This document shows, in pieces, positions 39,722 to 55,336 of a stretch of DNA of 64,000 bases (its first letter is position 1; the number at the start of each line of letters is the position of its first letter). The notes beneath the pieces are model-generated. The model saw only the letters and a list, made by a program, of their open reading frames with translations, ran no database searches and was not told the DNA's origin. The position numbers and the translations under genes were made by a program. Source of the stretch: Anaeromyces robustus (Eukaryota; Neocallimastigomycota; Neocallimastigomycetes; Neocallimastigales; Neocallimastigaceae); contig MCFG01000009.1 of the NCBI GenBank assembly GCA_002104895.1, positions 197,501 to 261,500 of the forward strand, given 5' to 3'.

Positions 39722-42623
39722 ATGAAAAAATCAGGAGAAAATGATAGAAAAAATATTATTGCTTATGAAAAAGAAATTATTAATACTTTAACAAATTTAA
39801 CAGATAAAAAGTAATATAATAATTATTAATATACTATTATATATAATTAAATATTACTTTAAATATTAATATTCATATATTATAAAATATTTATTCTACT
39901 TTAATTATACTAATAAATTATTTCTAACATTTTCTTTTATTATTATTTTTTTTTTAAATTTTTTGTATATAAAAATAGTGGAAGAAAAATTTCTGAATTA
40001 TTTATTGAACTTCCATCAAAAGAATATTATTCAGATTATTATAATATAATTAAGAATCCTATATCCATCTCTATTATAAGTGTAAATGTCACATTTTTTT
40101 TATTTCATTAATTTTTTTATTATTGTATATATACGTGTGCATTTTTTTTACTGTTATACTTTAAAAATACTTCAATAAGTACATTCGATGATATTTTGAG
40201 TTGTTTTGTATAATATATTTCAATTATATTTTTATATTTAATTATTTTATTAAGCTTTTTATATAAATACTTTTTTTTCACAGCTATAAAGAAGAAAAGT
40301 TAGAAAATATTCAATGTTACTTTAAAGAATATAATTCATTAATTAATTCATTAATATTATTATATTATATATTATATTTTACTTTTTTATAACCTTTGAA
40401 ATATATAAAATATAAAATAGAATAAAATAAAGAGAGGAGAATATCCAACGTTAGATAATTTATATGATGATTTAAAATTAATGCAAGATAATGCCAATAC
40501 TTACAATAAAAAAAATTCATTAGTATGTAAAGATGCAGCTGCTTTAATGGTAATTATATATTTTATTTTTTTTTTTTTCTTTATATATATATATAGTATA
40601 AAAATCATATAATAAAATATATAATATAAATATATATGTAATAGAAAACATTTGAAAGAATGAGAAATGAATATAACAATAAATTAGATGATAATGATAG
40701 CAATATTAACGATAAAGAGAATGGTAATTTGGTAAGTATTAGAAAAGTTTTATATTAATGAAAATAGTTTATCATACAATTTTATATAACAAATATATAA
40801 CAATAACATAATTCACCCAAATATATAAATTTCATTATTATTATTATTATTATTATTATTTTATAAATAAATAGAATATTGAAGAAGTAAAATCAATGTT
40901 GAAATTAATAAAGAATTACAAAAATTCAAAGTAAATATTACTTAATATAATAGTATAATAGTATATATACTATTATTTTTATTTTAATATTTTATATTTT
41001 TATTTTTATATTTTATTTTTTATTTTTTATTTTTACAATTTAATAAAATATTATTTAATATTTAATAAATATAATTTAGAGGAAAATTTATAGCAGATTC
41101 ATTTCGTGAATTACCAAATGAAGAAGATTTTCCTGAATATTATGAAAATGTTAAAAATGAATTATCTATAAAAATTTTAAGAAGAAAATTAAATCAAGGG
41201 GAATATCATAGTTTACAAGAATTTACAAAAGATTTTGAAACCATGTGTAATGATATAGCACAGTATAAAAAAAAAGAAGAACCCGAAATTGAAAAAGATA
41301 GCAAAGAATTATTGGTATGAATACATTATGAATATATTAATATTGGTATCATTAATAAATAAATATATATATATTTTTTCTTATTTCTATTATTTATTTA
41401 AAAAATTAGAAAACTTATATATTTATTATATATGTATATTAATTAATAGAAATATTTCATGGAAATATCAAAGCCTAAACCAAAAGAAAAGGAAGAGGAT
41501 CATTATTCAAATCAAAAACATTTAAAGTCTATTGTTCATAATTCAGAAACCATTAATATAGGCGATTTTGTTCATGTTATTAATGAAAACGATAATAGAT
41601 TCCCATTAATTTTACAAGTATTTGATATGTGGATAGATGAGGAGTAAGCAAATATTCTAAATTAATAATAATAGTTAATAATAATAATAATAATGATGAT
41701 GATGATGATGATAATAATAATAAGAATAAGAATAAGAATAAGAATAAGAATAAGAATAAGAATAAGAATAAGAATAAGAATAATAAATCACAAATTATTT
41801 TATTATATTTAAATATATCAAATTAAATATAATAAAAAAAATAATAATAGAATTATAATAATTTTTTTATGTAAAGTAAAAAAAAAAATTTTTTTTTTCA
41901 ATTACTAATGGTTATATTATTATATATAATATAATTGTAAATAGTAACATAACAAGAATACATGGTATTTGGTTTTTAATTCCTGAACAAACAGTATATC
42001 CAGCAAGTAAACGTTTTCTTGAAAATGAAGTATTTAGAACTACTCATTATGAAACTTATACTTTAGATAAAATTATTGATAAATGTTATGTATTATTTTT
42101 AAAAGATTATTGTCGTGGTTTTCCAAAAGGAAGTGAAAACAAAAAAGTTTATGTTTGTGAATCTAGATATATTGAAACAGCTAAAACGACAACAAAAATA
42201 AAAAATTGGAGTATTTCTATGCCACCAGGTTATAAAGAATTAGAAGATTCTGATTTAATTCTTCATAAAACCCCTATCAATCTTAAACGTTTTCTTTTAA
42301 TTACACCTGAAAATAGTGATGTTCCAGTTCGTGTTCCATATACACCAGAAGGTAATATAACTTTAAAACGTGGTGGTGGTGGTTTAGATTTAAGTAAACT
42401 TGATCCAAGTATTTTAGAGGGTGGTAAAAATAAGGTAATATATATATTTATTAATATATAAATATATAAGAAGAAAATATTTTTTCTTTAAGATAATTTT
42501 TTTAATAAAACATGTATACTTATATTTTCATTTATTATATATATATGTAATTCAATAAACCTAATTACTAATAATAATAATAATCATTTGTTATTTTATT
42601 ATTAATAAATATTATTGTTATTA

Positions 42624-42655
<32 letters not shown>

Positions 42656-43865
42656 GGGAAATATGACACCAAATGGTAAATTATTATAATAATATCCCAT
42701 TTTTATATTAATTATATATATTAATATTTATTATTATGTTATTAATACATTTAATTTTTAAATATTTATTAATTATATATTATTATTAGGTATAAATAAT
42801 AACAATATTAACAGCAACAACAATAACAATAATAATAATAATAATATAAATATTAATAATAATAATAATAATAATAACAATAATAATAATAATAATAATT
42901 TTTCACCTCAATCAATGTATGAAAGAAAGAGATTAAATTCCAATGATAATATGAATTCACCACATAATAAAAGAAGAGCAATACCTGATAGATTAATGTA
43001 TCAAAATAATAATATGAATCCAAATCAAATGCCAATGCAATCTTATAATCAACAAATACAGCAAAATAAAATGTACCAAAACAGTAATATGAATATACCT
43101 CAAAATTCCATGAATTATTCTTATACAAATAATCAATATATAAATAATAACAATAATAACAGTAATAATAATAGCAATAACAATAACAATAATGTTATAA
43201 ATAACCCATCTGCAAATAATTATACCAATAATAATATTAATTCTAGTTCTAATAACAATTACAAAAATTCTAATAATAATGCTGTTAATAATAATATCAA
43301 TATAGAAGGTATATATATTTTTTTATAACATAGATAATTATATATATAAATATATATATGTAGTTTAGTAAATAATATATATTAATTATTATTATTACAA
43401 ATATTATTATTATTATTATTATTTATAAAAAGATATCAAAAAGAGAATAAAACGTAATCTTTATTTATCAACACCTCCAAATGTTGAAATTGGAGAACAT
43501 ATTAAATTGTACCATTCAGATAAATATTTAGATTTTATCAAGAAAAGAAAGGTTAGTATCATGTACTTTTTATTAATATTTTAATATTAAAATACTAATG
43601 AAATTTAAATTTAAATTTAAAATTTTAATAGGAACAAATACCAAAAAATACTAATCATAATAAAGAAAATATAAAAACTTGTTCTACAAATTTAAATAAT
43701 TTGACAAATGCAATTAAAGGTAATATTATTTAATAAATTATTTTTAATATTATTATTTAAGCATATTAATTTCACCTTATTTTTTATTAATGTTTTTATT
43801 TTATAGGTTTAACTGATTTATGGAATAATGAAGCTAAAGTTTTTAAATCAAGAATTAGTATATAA
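39722..43865 (+). CDS. Rsc1/Rsc2-like protein (two bromodomains + BAH)
   Basis: Fourteen exons in a frame-consistent model: 39722..39810, 39979..40079, 40284..40298, 40437..40549, 40645..40731, 40875..40930, 41080..41314, 41450..41643, 41945..42434, 42657..42675, 42790..43308, 43433..43551, 43632..43719, 43807..43865; 727 residues. Bromodomain 1 (about 10-125) has LPSKEYYSDYYNIIKNPIS and the acetyl-lysine-binding NANTYN. Bromodomain 2 (about 138-225) has LPNEEDFPEYYENVKNELS but ends NDIAQYKKK, without the key Asn. The BAH domain (about 260-395) has INIGDFVHVI, IHGIWFLIPEQTVYP, NEVFRTTHYETY and KCYVLFLKDYCRGFP. A Gly-rich and Asn-rich linker and a basic tail follow. Rsc1/Rsc2 are subunits of the fungal RSC nucleosome remodeler. 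Exon 3 is 15 nt and could be skipped using donor 40082 and acceptor 40433, shortening bromodomain 1 by five residues. Confidence 0.88.
41689..41783. repeat. GAT / AATAAG microsatellite in an intron
   Basis: A GAT run passes into a hexamer AATAAG array of about eleven units inside the intron between exons 8 and 9 of the Rsc-like gene. Confidence 0.8.
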
Positions 43866-44024
43866 TATATGATCTATTATATATAATGTTAATAATAATG
43901 ATATAAATAATTATATAAATTAAAAAAAAGTATTTTAAATATTAATTATATTTAATTAATAAAATTAATAACATATATATCTTATTTTAATTTTTTGTTA
44001 TCGTTGTTGTTATCATTGAGTTTT

Positions 44025-44071
<47 letters not shown>

Positions 44072-44394
44072 TATTTAAATTAAAATAAATAAAAAAAAAT
44101 ATTAAATTTTTTAATAAAATAAAGACAAGGAAAATAAGAAAAGAAAAAAAAAAAGAAAAAAAAAAAAAGGAATGTTATAAATTAATTTATAACATTTTAC
44201 CTTTAAATTTGTAAATTTGTATACATTATAATTAAATCTTTTTTAAGATTTTAATTTTAGAGTAAAAATATATTAATAAATATTTACATAACAATTATTA
44301 AAAATAAATAATAAATATAAAAAAAATTGTTTAAAATATATAAAAATTAGAATTTTGATTGGATAAATTGAAGAATCATTTTTTTAATTTTTTA

Positions 44395-44425
<31 letters not shown>

Positions 44426-44689
44426 TTAATAAAGTTCTTTTTTTTTTATGAAATTTAACAATAATTGAAATTTAAATAGAAATTCAATTATTAATTTATT
44501 TTAATTGATACCTTATTTATATTTATATATACTTTTAAATTTATAATATCAAACATTTATTATACCATTTTGAAATTTAATAGATTTCAATAAATTCAAA
44601 ATTATATAATATTTATACGTAATATTTTAAATTCATCCTATATAATAATAATAAAACACAACTTTATTTAAATAAATAATATTGTCATC
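43866..44689. other. A/T-rich intergenic region
   Basis: Contains a long poly(A) tract at about 44029-44070 and a poly(T) tract at about 44397-44416. It separates two genes on the + strand. No gene seen. Confidence 0.6.
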
Positions 44690-46229
<1,540 letters not shown>

Positions 46230-47587
46230 ATTTTTATTTAAAAAGTATATCTTCAAAAGCGCATATAATTAAGATTAAATTATATATAGAGTATATAACA
46301 ATTATCAAAGTATTATAAGCAATATTAACATAATATATATATCATTAATCATATATATTTCTATTTATTATCCATAATATTTATTTATTCATTTTTCTTT
46401 TTTTTTCACTTTTTTCTTTTTTTTTTTTTTTTTTTTTGTTTTAAGCTTTTGTTTTTTTTTTTTGTTTTTACTATTTTTCATTTTTTAATAATAATTATAT
46501 AATATATAAAGTTTAAATAATTAATCATTATCTTTTTTTTTTTTCTTTTAAATAATTTATAATAACAAAAAACAAACAAAAAACAAAAAAAAAATAAAAA
46601 ATAAAAAAAATAAATAAATAAAATAAAATAAAAAATTAAAATAAATTATAGATATAAAATAATGTTATTATTATTATTATTATTATTAAGAAAAAATATA
46701 CATTAGTAATTAAATTATAGCTTTATTATTACTATTATTATTATTATCATTATTATCATTATTATTATTTTTATTTTTATTTTTATTTTTATTTTTATTT
46801 TTATTTTTATTTTTATTATTTTATATATTTTAAGTTTTTATTTTTAATTTTATTTTGTTTTATAATATTTCGCTTTAAATATTTTAAATATTTTATTTTA
46901 TTGATTTTATTTTTATACTTTATTTTTTTTTTTTATTAAATTTATGTTGATTTTTATATTTATTTGTATTCTGAAGTATTGTAATTATGCTTAAATTATT
47001 TTATATAAATTCATTTTTTAATTATTCAAAATTATATAATAATGATCAAATCAAATTATATATAAAAATATAATTAATTTTGATATTTAATAGAATATGG
47101 AGAAAAAATGTGTATTATAAATGATATTTAATGGTAGGAATTATTAAATAATCTGTTTTTTGCTGGTTTTTTTTTTTTTTTTTTTTATAAATAAATATTT
47201 AAATAAATTATTAAAAAGATATCTTTTTAAATATTAATATTAATAGATATTTGAAATAAAGAAAAAAATAAAATACTTAGTTTTTTTTTTAACAAAAACA
47301 AAAAAAAAAAAAAATTAAGTATTAATTATATACATATTAATTATTACAATATTATTTTTGATGTTTAATGCTTTAAATTTATATATAAATTGTAATTATA
47401 AATATTTTAATGGTGTAATTATATTTTTGTTATTTTTTTTATAATAATACTATTATTATTTACCGATTTATTTATTTATTTATTTATCAATTATTATTTA
47501 TTTATTATTTTATTATTTTATTACTTTATTTATTGATTGATTTATTATTTTTTTTTTATTTATTTATTTTATTTTTTTTATTTTATT
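46230..47587. other. A/T-rich spacer between convergent genes
   Basis: Consists of homopolymer runs and short TTA, TTTTTA and TTTA arrays (for example 46769-46816). It separates the 3' ends of the Utp12-domain gene and the PIP kinase gene. No gene seen. Confidence 0.6.
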
Positions 47588-50500
47588 TTATTTCATATCA
47601 TTTTGTTGCTGAAATTTTCTTGGATTTGGTTTTAAATTTTTAAGTCTGTTTTCTTTTGCATTATGACCAATAGAGTCTTGAATAAAGTTTAAAAAGCGTT
47701 TTGCATAAAATCTTGGATTCACAGCAGATATATTTTTCTATTTTAAAATTAAAAATATACAAAATATAACATGATTATATTAATAAAAAAATGATAATAA
47801 TATTATAATATAAAATTTAAAAAAAAAAAAAGTTTTATATAATTTTAAACTATATATAATATTATTTATAATATATTCATACACATACATTATCATTATA
47901 AATAGATTTACAGATATTTTCTAATTTCTTTTTCGTATTGTAATTAGTAAAAATATCTATAATACCTAAGAAATAGATTTCTTGTAATTCCTTATTATTA
48001 ATATCTGTTGCTCTAAAGCCACCTTCATCATGATAAAATATAAAATGTTTTTTTCTAAATAAGATTATAATAATATTATCATTAATTATAAAAATTTTAC
48101 AAACGTATTTTTTTATTTTATTATTTGTTATATATAAAGATTAAAAAAGAATTATAAATTAATAATATATATTTAAAGAAAAAAAAAATTTTTTTCATAT
48201 AATTTGAATACTTACACTTTTGGAATAGTTTCTGGAAGGCTTGAAGAAGAAGTTTCCAAGGAAACTGGACTTGTTTCTGCAATAGCTCTAGCAAGTGCCA
48301 TTGCCATAGGATCTTTTTTATTTTTTTTTCTAGATGATTCAATTTTATCAATTCTCTTTTTATTTATTGATTCTGGAATTGGTTCAATAATTGATAAAGT
48401 ACTATCTCTAATGTTATCAATATTTCCTTTATTAAGATTATGACAACCTACTAATAAAGAATAATCCATAACATTATTATCTGCTAAAAATTGAACATCT
48501 TTTTCTAATTGTTTCATCAATATACTCTCTTTCTCTTTTCCAAGATATATTTTTCTTTCTCTCTTTATCCAATTAACATCCTTTAATACTATTAACTTAT
48601 TAGAATCTTTCTCTTTTTCATCTGTATATCTACCGACTAAAGAACCCTATTTATATAATTTATAAAATATTATATAATATATATAATAAATAAACATATT
48701 ATTAATATATCAAAATATCAAAATAACCAAAAAAAAGAATTATAATAATAAATAAATAAATATATAAATATATAAATATATAAAACAAAATAAAATAAAA
48801 TAAAATAAAAAATAATATATATATATATATATATATAATTAGTCTTTATATAATATATATAGAATAATAAAAAAAATTTTTTTTTTTTTCATTTTTTATA
48901 GATTTACCTTCAAATCATATTTTTCATGAATATCTTTATCTGGTGGGAATATATTTTCCATTACAATAAAATGAATCTTTTTACCATGTTGAATTTTTAC
49001 TCTATGCAATCCAAATATTTTACAAATTAATGTATTTGGATTCTTTTTTAAATATAAATAATAATTTCTTAAGATCTTCAATAAATATTTATGTTCTGTA
49101 TGATGAACTGTTTTAATAATAAATCTATAATCCTGTGAATAATAAAAAAAGCTTCCACTTTTTCCTGGTGAATCTATTTCTGTAAGCATATATTTACCTG
49201 TTAATGACATCTAAGATTTTAATATATTAATTATTAATTATTAGTTTATAATTAGTCTAAAAACATCAATGGAAATAAAAAAATTTTTTTTTTTTAATAA
49301 TTGTATTAATTAATATTTATACATACTAAATAATCTTCAGAACTAATTTTGAATATTTCACGAATTGAACGAAAAACTCTTGGTGCATAATCTTTAAACT
49401 TATAATAATATTTTGAAGAGGGTAGTAATTCATTATTATATCTATTTCAATTTAATTATTTTAAATATATATCAAATAATATAAGGATTATTAACATATA
49501 TACAAGTTATTATTATTATTAATTAATTAATATCTTAAAAATTATAATATTTTTCATATTTTTATATAAATAAAATTTTTCACTATAATTATTAACTTAC
49601 ACATCTAATGCAATTTTATGTTTTGCTCTGAAATCTTTTAAATAAATATCTCTTTGTGTACTTGCATTACATCTTTGTACCTAATAATGTTGAAATTATT
49701 ATTATAATTATTATATTAAATATAAATATATAAACATATTTATTATTATATAAATTATATAAAAAGAAAAGAAATATGATTATATAATATAATAAAAAAA
49801 TAAAATAAAAAATAAGTATTAATATTTATTATAATAAGAAATATTTCCATCCATCAATTATAAAAATATATCAAAAAAAAATTGATTTATTATTCTTACT
49901 TATTAATTAATATATTAATTAATGAAATTTAATTATTATTGCTAATTAACTTACTGAATAACGAATACCATTTAACATATCTAACATTAATATATAATGT
50001 ACATGATCTTTTTTAATTGGTGTACCTATAATATTTTCAATAGCTTTTGATTGCTTTTTTAATGAATGAGCCTTTGTCATTGAAAGACTTGAAATAGATA
50101 ATTTTTGAACAATATCTTCTTTTTTAAAATTTGGTTTACTATTATTTTCTGAAAGTACTAAATGATTAGGAAGACACTGATTTGATGATATATAATCTTT
50201 AGAAGCATTCTTAGAATTAAACCTTCTGCTGATAGAAGTTATACTACCATTAATACTTTCATTTCCTTTTTCTTTTTTAACATTATAAATACTAGGTTTA
50301 TTATTTGATTCTGGAATACTTGATAATAAATTATCTACCTTATTTGTTTTATTTGTTATATTAATTTTATCTACTTTATATACTTTATCTATTTTATCCA
50401 TTTTATTCAGCTTATCCATTTTATCCATTTTATCTATTTTATCTATTTTATCTATTTTATCTATTTTATCCATTTTATCCATTTTATCCATTCTATCCAT

Positions 50501-51175
50501 TTCATCCATTCTTTCCATTTTATCCATTTTATCTATTTGATCCATTTTATATATTTTATTCATCTTATCTATTTTATTCATATCATAATTGCTATCTATA
50601 TTAGAAGAAAGTGCTGTTTTCACAGATATATTTGATTTTTCAGAAATTGTAGTTTTTCCTGTTTTAAAAGAATTCACACTACTTTCAGACGTATGACTAA
50701 TGGCTGTTTCAAAAGAACTTGTGGTAGAATTTTTTTTCAATAAATAACCATGTAAAATATTATCATTGCTAATTGTACTAATTCTTTTATCATCTATAAA
50801 ACTATCTTCGTCTTCCTCTGTTTCTTCATCACTATCAAAATCACCATTAGCGGAAAAATAACTAATTCGATTTTTCCTTATAGGCACATAATATTCCATA
50901 TTGATAATTGATTCAAGATTACTTGAAGATTTAACTAAAGTAGATTCACTATCAGTCCGAACATCGAAATATTGGTTTTGTTCCTTATTTGATTTTGAAT
51001 TAATTATGGTATACTCTTCTTCATATTTTTCTTCATTATCTAGAATTTTATTTTCAATATTATTAATATGATTAAATGAATTTGTATTTAATGGTGATTT
51101 TTTTGTCGCATTTCTTTGATTAATAAAGTTAAGTGTAGAATGATTATAAAATTGATTTTGAATTGTAGAATCCAT
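47588..51175 (-). CDS. Phosphatidylinositol-4-phosphate 5-kinase
   Basis: Seven exons (49955..51175, 49601..49680, 49327..49441, 48908..49210, 48216..48646, 47889..48054, 47588..47737) keep frame and give 821 residues. The catalytic domain fills the C-terminal half: [36 protein letters not shown] with [15 protein letters not shown] (lysine for ATP), [63 protein letters not shown] (about residue 634), [15 protein letters not shown], and [12 protein letters not shown] at the end. The enzyme (EC 2.7.1.68) makes PI(4,5)P2 at the plasma membrane for actin, endocytosis and phospholipase signalling; yeast Mss4 is the model. The N-terminal 400 residues are Ser/Asn-rich, with an acidic patch and an unusual tripeptide array (MDK/IDK). 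An Ala/Ser/Lys-rich insert precedes the last two exons. Confidence 0.92.
50370..50580 (-). repeat. (M/I)DK tripeptide repeat array in the PIP kinase
   Basis: A 9-bp unit, seen on the + strand as ATTTTATCC/ATTTTATCT, repeats more than twenty times and encodes MDK, IDK, MNK and related tripeptides in the N-terminal region. MDK and IDK units cluster in blocks. Confidence 0.9.
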
Positions 51176-52403
51176 TTTTTATGTTCTACTTTATTTTATT
51201 TTATTAAGTATACAAAATAATTAAATGTTATATGTGTGAAAAAAAAACTTTTTTTTTCTTCCTCTTTTCTTTTTGACAAAAAAATTAATTATATTTTAAA
51301 ATTTTTCTTTTTTTCTAAAGTAAATTTTATTCATTTCATTTAATTTTGAAATTATTATTATTATTATTACTATTATTATTACTTAATTTTTCTTTTTTCT
51401 TCAAACGTTTCCTTATATTATATTGAAATATATTAATTGTATATTTTATGGATTATGAATAAATAACAATTCTTTGTTAATATATTTTTAATGAAATAAT
51501 TATAATTCATTGATATTATTTATGATTAATTGATAGTATTGTGTATTTATTAATAAATTATTGCTGTTACAAATGTTAAATTAAATTTAATGAAATTATA
51601 ATAAAATATAAATAAAAAATTGTTATCAAAAATATATAAATTGATTAATATTATAATAAAGGTATTTCTTTTTTAATTTCTTTATTTATTTATTAATTTT
51701 TAAACATAAAAAGAAAATGAAAGAAAAAAAACAAATTTGTCTTAGTCTCTTAATTTATATAAAAATAATTTATAAAATATATAAAAATAATTATTTTATA
51801 TAATCAAATATTAAATATGAATAATATTGAATAATGTATGGATAATACAAAATTATTTACTAATAAAATATATAAATTGATAATAATCCTTTTAAATATA
51901 TTTATTAATAAATTATGAATATATTTTACACTAGGAATTAAATTTATAATTCATCATTTATTTAAATTGTTTTATTTCTCTCTTAAATTATTTTTAAATT
52001 ATTTTTATTATATTTTATATTTTTTCATTTATTTAATATTATTTTATATATTTATATATATTCTTTAATATTATTATATGTATAATATAATAATGTTATT
52101 TTGTTAAGATGTATTATGGTTCTATTTAATATTTATTATTAAAAGAAAGAAGAACAGAAAAAAAAAAAATTTCTTAAATTTTATGGTATTTTTTATCCCA
52201 AATAAAAATAAAAAAACTTTTATTTTTTATAATAAAAAAAGGTGCATAAAATAAAAAAAAGTTAAAATACTATTAAGAAATACAATGCAATGCCAAATGA
52301 TTATCTTATATATTTATTATTTTAATTTTTTATTTCATTAATTAATAACATTTATTATAGTAATATTAATTAATTAATCCTACATTATTCAATAATTTAT
52401 TTT

Positions 52404-52439
<36 letters not shown>

Positions 52440-52545
52440 AAAAAAAAGAATAAACAATTCAGACTAATAAATTAGATTAACAAAAGAATTTCATTTAATA
52501 TCATATATGAAACTTTTTTTTTTGTATTTGCCATAATTTTTAAAT

Positions 52546-52582
<37 letters not shown>

Positions 52583-53579
52583 AAGTTAAATATATTTACA
52601 TATATTATAATAAATATAGTAATTATTTTACAATATTATCTAAAACCAGATATAAAATAAATAAATAAATATTATATAATTAAATAAATAATATATAGAT
52701 AATTAATAATATAAATAAATATTTATATAATAAATAAATAATTAATTAATTATTTCATAATTTGTGAATTTGTTTATTTTAATTAAATCATAAGCCTTTT
52801 AATTTTTATACAGAATTTTAATTTTTATGTTTTGTAAATTTTGATAGTATAAAAAAATTTAATAAATTTTAATTTTATTTATATAGTATTTAGTGTTAAT
52901 ATATCCTAATATATTCTAATATATTTTCAATTTATTTTATTGCATTTTATAGGCTAATAATTAATTAGTTTTTGTTTTCTTGAAGTTATATATTAATTTT
53001 ATTTAATTTTTAATAATACAGTTATTATAAAAAATTAAATAAACGTTAACATACAATTAAACATAGCATAAATGTAGAAAATGTAGAAAGAAATTTGTAT
53101 TATATTAATTATATACTATATATATTAACTATTCATTTTTTTCATTTTTATATTTATATATATTGATAAAAATGAGAAAAAATAACATTTTTCATTATAA
53201 TATTATATATAATAGTTATATAAATTAATATATATCAACATAATTAATATATACCAAGGATTTAGAAATTATAAGATTTTATAGATACTCTTTTGGGATT
53301 CAATAAATATTTTAATCAAATTTAGTTAATTATTCAGATATTTATTCTATATATTAATATTAATTCTTATTTTTCTTTAACAAATAATAATATACAAAAT
53401 AATAATTTAATATACCGTTTTATTATTTTGTTAGTATAATTTTTTAAATATCGATATCCATAAATGAAAGAAAATAATTGAGTATTTTTTTTTTTTTTTT
53501 AGTCTATATAAATTTACATTTTCATTTATGTAAATTTTATATATTTATGTTTTTATCAGTTTTAAAACTGATATCTGTT
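51176..53579. other. A/T-rich intergenic region
   Basis: Contains poly(A) tracts at about 52409-52440 and 52552-52580 and otherwise featureless A/T sequence. It lies upstream of the PIP kinase start. No gene seen. Confidence 0.6.
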
Positions 53580-53798
53580 ATATAGTGATTAATCTTTATT
53601 TAAAATATTTAAATTTAACATACATGTAAAATATATATTACACTAAATATATAAAATGTAAAATAAATAAAAATAATAACAATACATGAAATGTAAAATA
53701 AATAAATAAAATTAATAAAAGATTCAGAAGAAAATAATAATATTTATTACAGATATTAATCAAATTAAAAATATTATATAAACAAAAAAGGAAAGAAG

Positions 53799-54080
53799 TT
53801 AAATTTCTAACTTTTCCCATTCAACAAATGAAATGTCATTTGAATCAGTGTCCGAATGAATTTCATGTCTTATCTTTTCGATGTCAACAGCCTTGAAACC
53901 GTCTGAAGTATTCTTATTATTATTATACCAGTTAAGGAGAATCAGAAAAGGTATCTTTACAATTGACATAATAACAATAAGAAAATGTGACAGTCCCACA
54001 ATAATCGAAATAAAAGATTCAGATGAACATTTGATAAGTACTTCATCCTACTGTCTCCGTTCCACATCAAGGAAAGCTTT
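53799..54080 (-). pseudogene. ORF fragment, degraded copy 1
   Basis: The frame from 54047 to the stop at 53799 reads DEVLIKCSSESFISIIVGLS, then a hydrophobic segment, NWYNNNKNTSDGF and an acidic end VEWEKLEI. It is interrupted upstream by a TAG at 54048-54050 and lacks about 30 bases present in the copy at 55337. The two proteins agree along most of their C-terminal 66 residues. One membrane segment is probable. Family not recognised. Confidence 0.55.
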
Positions 54081-54315
54081 AAGTATCAAATAATATATAT
54101 TATCTTCATAATATAAATATTTATTTTTAATAGTTAAAACAAACTTCAAAAATAAGTAACAGATGAATTTTTTTAGACTAGGATTAATCTTCATTTAAAA
54201 TTATTAATTTAAATTAAACATACATGTGAAATATAAAAGTAATAAAAGATAAAAATAACCTTTGATCAGTAGTTCAACCAATAATATTATTATAAGATAA
54301 GCTAAGAGTTCATGA

Positions 54316-54368
54316 TGTTCAGATTGATATATATTTTCATTATTAGAAAATATATACCAATCTGAACA
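54316..54368. repeat. Inverted repeat (hairpin) in repeat cluster
   Basis: TGTTCAGATTG...TATATATTTTC is mirrored by AAAATATATA...CAATCTGAACA around a short loop, with one mismatch. It precedes the T-run plus AGACTAAAGGAA segment. Confidence 0.8.
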
Positions 54369-55336
54369 TTTTAATTTTTTTTTTTAGACTAAAGGAAAAG
54401 AATACACTTCCATATTTTTTTTAATTATAAATAATTATTTATATATTTAGATATAGTACATATAATGAAATAGATTAAAAAATTAAAAGAAAAAAATTTT
54501 AAACAATAAATAGTATATTTAAGTATAAAGAAAATATAATAAATTTCTGAAATTATAATAATTTCAGTATAGGGTACTATTCGGATTTCACTTTTCTCTA
54601 AATGATAAAATATTATAAAACAACGAAATAACATTTGAATTAAAGATAGCCTGTTAAACTCTCCCTTGAGTAACCTTTATCATTTCTAATATAAAAAGAA
54701 GACTCCAAATGCCCTTGTGGTTGAAATAATATCCCAATTTGAGATATATATTATTATGTCTTTTCGATTCGACGTCGACACTCTTGGTTTTGATGGATGT
54801 GGATATGTACCGTTCAAGTGACAATTCCAAAAGCTGTTTATTACTTTGTTATTTTTTTCATATTAAAGGAAGAGAGTACACTTCCATGTTGTGTATATTA
54901 CTTGGTAATTTTTTTTTTTTTGTTAAAAAATCATCCAACCTCACAAGATATGAAATAGGAAGCTCCTTTGAACTTTTATAAAGTTGCTCGATTTTTTTTT
55001 TTTAATGCCCACAATTTGTACATCATCTTAATTGAGTTTAAATATTAAGATATATGAATCATAAAAAAAAAAAAAAAAAAAAAAAAAAACATAAAATAAA
55101 AAATTGATACTAATAAGAAAAATCAGATAAATATTATAAATATTTTTTTTCTGTTTTAGACTAGGATTAATCTTCATTTAAAATTATTAATTTAAATTAA
55201 ACATAGATGTGACATATATTTTACATTAAAGAAGGGAATATATGATACATGAAATGTAAATTAAATACAAGTAATAAAAGATAGAAGAAATAAATAAAAT
55301 TTATTACAGATATTAATCAAATAAAAAGGAAAGAAG

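Noticed and set aside
54739-54981. 80-codon open frame on the + strand in the repeat cluster
   Set aside because: Its sequence resembles no family and its DNA partly matches the opposite strand of the repeat-family ORF fragments, so it is more likely a relic read on the wrong strand.
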